From: Isoetes taiwanensis
Taxonomy: Eukaryota; Streptophyta; Lycopodiopsida; Isoetales; Isoetaceae
NCBI GenBank assembly: GCA_021234155.1
Contig: JAJEKV010000012.1
Coordinates: 4,157,789-4,221,788, forward strand
Reading direction: 5' to 3'
Length of the DNA stretch: 64,000 nucleotides
This document shows positions 62,262 to 64,000 of this stretch, in pieces. Positions within the stretch are counted from its first letter, which is position 1; each line of letters starts with the position of its first letter. Below the pieces are notes generated by a model. The model was not told the DNA's origin. It saw only the letters and a list, made by a program, of their open reading frames with translations, and searched no databases. A program made the translations under genes and the position numbers.

Positions 62262-64000
62262 TAAAGCTTGGAAGGAATTTTGAATCTCGCCTGCTTATCC
62301 TTTTCTGCACAAGATTTGTCCCTATCTGTATATCAAAGCAAGAAGCAAAAGGTTTTTTCAATATAGCATAATCCGTTTTGGGCATTTACCTCATTTCTAC
62401 CTGCACAGAGTCCATTCGATTACATAGTTTTTCCATGTTCTTCAAGCTCTATCAAGTTATCCGCCAGATTCAAGCACAGCTTTCCTTTTGCATCCTGTTT
62501 TGCATCCTGAAAGGGCTTTCTTCTAGTATTTCGATCTCTAGCTCGTATACATTCTAATTGAAATTCTTTCAAGAGGGCCAGCCGCACTGTGGCTAGCCCC
62601 CAACCATCTGCCCCAGATTTACAGGCTGCAGAGCAATCTTCAAGTCAGCTATCTGTGAAGAAATTTTCGAAGCCTCGGGTCGGATTTATTCAACTCTTGG
62701 GTCTACCTCATCTGCAAACAACAAAAAAAATTTCATCAGTCAAGGCTAGAGGGAGAAATCCGAACATCTTTGTTAAGCAGAGTCAGATATTTTCTCTATT
62801 TCCGCACAGATTCTACAGGCTATTCAAGTTTATCTAACAAATGCCTATTCAAATTCTATTTAGCAAGCAGATTTTGCTCAGCATGTAGAGTCTTCTGTCT
62901 GCATCCTAGGCACAGGAATCAATCAGTCACTTATCTATTACAGAAAAATCGGCTTTGCCCTCTGAGTATCTCAGTGGCCATGATTTCTTCTTGAAATAGC
63001 AAGATGCAGCACCGCTTCATGCAATCAAATGGCTCAGTTACCGCATATCTGGCTAGTTCCTATCCATAGAAGTTCCCATTTTGGCACCATATCAGAATCC
63101 CTTTCTTTCTGCAATCTATCTTTAGCCTGCGAAATTGGAGGCAGATATTTCGCTCCATCTCGGCATAACATTTGCTCATCTCGCGAACATCGGTGAGACA
63201 TCTACGAAATTGAGGCGGCGGCGGCATCTCTAAGGACCTACTGCTTTCGAATCACCGCCATAAAACGGTCGTTTAGGGTTTACCATAACTTTAGGGCTTG
63301 CCGCCTATTTGGGTTGATAACAGGTCACGGTGGCCCCACGCTCCCGCCCATGCCCACGCTCCGCCCGCAGACCCGCGACGGGCCACGATCCGCAGTCCGC
63401 GTCACGCTTCATGCCTCTTTTGCTTTCATGGGCCATGCTCAGTAACAATAAACCCACGCCACGCTAACCCACGCCAACCCACGCTTTGTCACGCAAAAGC
63501 CACGCTTATGTCACGCTCCTCAACCTCACGCACGCCCACGCCAAGCCCATGCTCCAGCCACGCTTTTTATGCTCCCACGCTCATGCCCACGCATATGGCC
63601 ATGCTTTTAGCCCCAGATCCACGCTCTGCAAAAGCTATCATCACGCATCGTCACGCTCTCTTATGGTCGATCACGGGGGATGTTTTTATGGTGCTCACAT
63701 TTTTTGAAGACCCCCTAATTGTTTTAAGTAAATTATTGGGCAATATTTGTGAAAATGGACTTCCCCATAATATAAGGGGATGGTCTTCCTGTTTTTTGGC
63801 CCAAAGTTCTTATGATCCATGTTCTGCATCGACATTCCTTCGGATCCTATTCGTCAGCAATGCCTTCATGAAGATCTTTCGGCGACACAACCAACCATTA
63901 CTATTACCATCATTTTCGCCCCTAGAATTTTTGGCACCATGTTGTAATTGTCGGACTTGTGTTATAAAAGTCTGTACATATTTTTGTGCTAAAAACTTTT
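62262..64000 (+). mobile_element. Internal sequence of outer element, 3' part
   Basis: Starts with the right copy of TAAAG. From about 63330 it parallels 61140-61890 of the inner element, including the CACGC-rich tract and the final GTGCTAAAAACTTTT, at which the window ends. By comparison the outer polypurine tract and 3' LTR should begin about 12 bases past the window end. Confidence 0.85.
63325..63680 (+). repeat. CACGC-rich tract, outer element
   Basis: Counterpart of 61140-61560, same motif mix (CCCACGCTC, GCCACGCTT), diverged in order. Confidence 0.8.

Noticed and set aside
1-64000. CRISPR array, bacterial operon or phage content
   Set aside because: Introns, organelle presequences and retrotransposons show nuclear plant DNA; no regularly spaced repeat-spacer pattern is seen.

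Overview
This is a nuclear window from a land plant. The evidence is GT-AG introns, a mitochondrial stomatin-like gene, an ARL8 small GTPase, a plastid-type transit peptide, PLS-class PPR genes, chromodomain Ty3/gypsy retrotransposons, L1-like LINEs and MULE/MITE elements. Sparse genes in a sea of old repeats, abundant PPR debris and an S-repeat-rich PPR gene suggest a large-genome seed-free vascular plant, possibly a fern. That placement is an inference, not something the sequence proves.

Three gene models look intact: a small two-exon plastid membrane protein (8361-8796, +), a nine-exon mitochondrial stomatin-like protein (41411-44099, +) and a six-exon ARL8 GTPase (45784-47639, -). The last two converge. 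An intronless PPR gene (21951-23768, -) is open for 605 codons but stops inside its E-like region, so it may or may not be functional.

Layout. 0-2.6 kb: decayed chromovirus with a 3' LTR carrying a heat-shock-element palindrome. 2.6-4.2 kb: internally deleted LINE. 5.0-5.7 kb: broken prolyl 4-hydroxylase. 6.9-7.4 kb: fold-back element. 7.6-7.9 kb: LRR debris. 10.0-11.1 kb: second LINE. 17.4-19.2 kb: non-autonomous MULE-like element with 10-bp target duplication. 21-24.6 kb: kinase fragment, PPR gene and rearranged PPR debris. 25-35.7 kb: LINE ORF1-like copies, broken saccharopine-dehydrogenase-like gene, a PPR pseudogene interrupted by a Cys/Met-metabolism enzyme fragment between two ~950-bp direct repeats, and a pfkB-kinase fragment. 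37.6-40.1 kb: LTRs in inverted orientation around a gypsy remnant, forming a potential ~0.9-kb-arm hairpin. 40.5-41.3 kb: short hairpin and two MITEs. 50-57.6 kb: the least conventional region, with an FCP1/NIF-like phosphatase, a Ulp1-like protease and, converging on them, a Cys-rich protein with a D...D motif core resembling an uncharacterised transposase-like family; inverted C-rich/G-rich minisatellites bracket it. 58.25-64 kb: a complete non-coding LTR retrotransposon (TSD TAAAG) nested in an older member of the same family that runs past the window end.

The intact genes do not form a pathway. The region reads as housekeeping genes embedded in repeat-driven rearrangement, with repeated signs of long direct duplications around inserted blocks.
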